Shown here one piece after another: positions 41,167 to 42,138 of a stretch of 42,138 nt of DNA (position 1 is the first letter of the stretch; each line of letters begins with the position of its first letter). Source of the DNA: Lachnospiraceae bacterium (GTDB taxonomy: Bacteria; Bacillota_A; Clostridia; Lachnospirales; Lachnospiraceae); NCBI GenBank assembly GCA_900764695.1, contig CAAFOY010000023.1:1-42138 (forward strand). The letters are read 5' to 3'. The translations under genes were made by a program, and so were the position numbers. Under the pieces are notes generated by a model, which was not told the origin of the DNA, ran no database searches, and saw only the letters and a list, made by a program, of their open reading frames with translations.

Positions 41167-42138
41167 ATGTCAAAGAAGGTAAGAGGTAAGGCTTTAATAT
41201 TATTAATGGTATCTGTTTTGACAATGATGTGTCTTAATGTATATGGAAATACTACAAAGGTTACATATCAAGATGGATATTTAATGTTTGGAACATGGAA
41301 CGGAAATGGAAATGCATCTGTCACAATAGGTAACGATTATTTGACAAAAGGTTCGGATGTTGCTAAATATAATGAATTTGAATATTTGGAATGTAATAAG
41401 AATACAGTTTCAAATAGTCAATTTTCTGTAGCAGAACAGAAAGGAAATGTTGTTATTAGTTTAAATGAAAGTTATCTAAAAAGTTTGCAGGATGGAATGT
41501 ACTCATTTAAAGCTGTATTTGCTAAGGCGATTATTCCTATTAGACTTTATGTTGTGACACATAAAATTGACTTTAAGGATGCAAGCTTTTCTTTTTCAAA
41601 ATGGAACGGAAGTGGAAATGCCGAAGCATTATTGGAATCAAATACATTTTCACACACATTTTATGCAGATTTATTTAATCAATTGACATACAAAGGAATA
41701 AAAGTTGATGAATCTAATTATACAGTATCAACTATATCGGATGTTATGAAGATAACATTAAAAGAAGAATATGTTAAGACTTTACCAAAGGGAGAAAGTT
41801 ATTTTACAGCAGAATTTTCAGATTCATCTGTAATGATAAAATTGACTAAACCTATAAGTGTAAAGATTAATAAAACTAGAAATGTTAAAGCTACGTTAAA
41901 AAATAAAAAATTAAATATTACATGGAAAAAAGTTAAAAATGCAGATGGCTATGTGATAAAAGTTGGAGAAAATAAAAAATTAACGAAAAGTAAGAAAACA
42001 GTTAATGTAAAGAAAAATAAAGGTGTCATAAGAAAAGTGAATGCCAATAAAACCTATTACTTAAAAGTTAGGGCTTATAAGATAATTGATGGGAAAAAGA
42101 ACTTTGGAGAATGGTCTAAGTTGATTAGATGTAATAAA
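41167..42138 (+). CDS. Secreted protein with two X2-like modules and Fn3-like tail (runs off the window)
   Basis: Open for 324 codons to the last base, without a stop, so the C-terminus is incomplete, though the Fn3-like tail is nearly finished. GAGAGAGGAGA precedes the ATG. Residues 1-24 are a signal peptide. Two modules of about 100 residues follow, the first with FGTWNGNGNASVTIG and SLNESYLKSLQDGMYSFKAVF, the second with FSKWNGSGNAEALLES, DESNYTVS and TLKEEYVKTLPKGESYFTAEF. The YT-VS and YLKSL-x-x-G patterns resemble X2-type Ig-like modules of cellulosome and cell-surface enzymes. The last 90 residues are a Lys-rich Fn3-like module as in the proteins at 4872 and 11706. No catalytic domain is seen. 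It probably binds a glycan or the cell wall. Confidence 0.7.
   Translation, partial: MSKKVRGKALILLMVSVLTMMCLNVYGNTTKVTYQDGYLMFGTWNGNGNASVTIGNDYLTKGSDVAKYNEFEYLECNKNTVSNSQFSVAEQKGNVVISLNESYLKSLQDGMYSFKAVFAKAIIPIRLYVVTHKIDFKDASFSFSKWNGSGNAEALLESNTFSHTFYADLFNQLTYKGIKVDESNYTVSTISDVMKITLKEEYVKTLPKGESYFTAEFSDSSVMIKLTKPISVKINKTRNVKATLKNKKLNITWKKVKNADGYVIKVGENKKLTKSKKTVNVKKNKGVIRKVNANKTYYLKVRAYKIIDGKKNFGEWSKLIRCNK

Overview
The window reads as chromosomal DNA of a low-GC, anaerobic Firmicute, most likely a gut Lachnospiraceae member (Lachnospira/Eubacterium/Roseburia-like). This is inferred from the AT-rich codon use (AGA, GGA, AAA, TTA), strong GGAGG-type ribosome binding sites, secreted proteins with Lys-rich Fn3-like tails, BspA-type surface proteins, a glycyl radical enzyme, an FMN riboswitch and ECF transport. 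All genes but one lie on the + strand. I see no rRNA, tRNA, insertion sequence, phage gene or CRISPR array.

Layout. 1-6.6 kb: the end of an operon with an MBOAT acyltransferase, an AMP-forming acyl ligase, a DASS-family anion transporter and a secreted SGNH hydrolase, which looks like an envelope or exopolysaccharide acyl-modification set. 6.6-10.9 kb: a consensus promoter, an FMN riboswitch and ribD-ribE-ribBA-ribH, with a long nested hairpin between ribBA and ribH. 11.0-20.1 kb: SpmA-like and SpmB-like Gate-domain genes are split apart by a six-gene operon and a cation:proton antiporter. The operon encodes two DUF4430 (transcobalamin-beta-like) proteins, a membrane-anchored alpha/alpha-toroid protein, EcfT, a fused EcfA-EcfA' and an S component.

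20.2-24.4 kb: a PfkB sugar kinase, a convergent DUF885 peptidase-like gene (the only - strand gene) and mannose-6-phosphate isomerase. 24.4-37.3 kb: a carbohydrate region with a PRD/EIIA regulator, separate fructose-type EIIA, EIIC and EIIB, HPr, Enzyme I, a HAD phosphatase, a DeoR regulator, a glycyl radical enzyme, its radical-SAM activase and a fructose-6-phosphate-aldolase-type enzyme. 37.3-42.1 kb: a long non-coding leader with a perfect consensus promoter, two paralogous BspA-type LRR surface proteins bounded by a 46-bp direct repeat, and a secreted X2-like/Fn3 protein that runs off the end.

Two gene sets stand out. One is an apparent bacterial counterpart of intrinsic factor/transcobalamin: an alpha-toroid plus beta-domain proteins coupled to an ECF transporter, suggesting surface capture of corrinoids (ligand inferred). 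The other combines PTS, glycyl radical enzyme, activase and FSA-type aldolase, the same combination as the E. coli ybiW/pflD loci reported to ferment 1,5-anhydrohexitol phosphates. Regulatory signals near it include five AAACAATAA repeats around the glycyl radical enzyme promoter at spacings of 10 or 20 bp within each group, and a 12-mer shared with the PTS promoter region.
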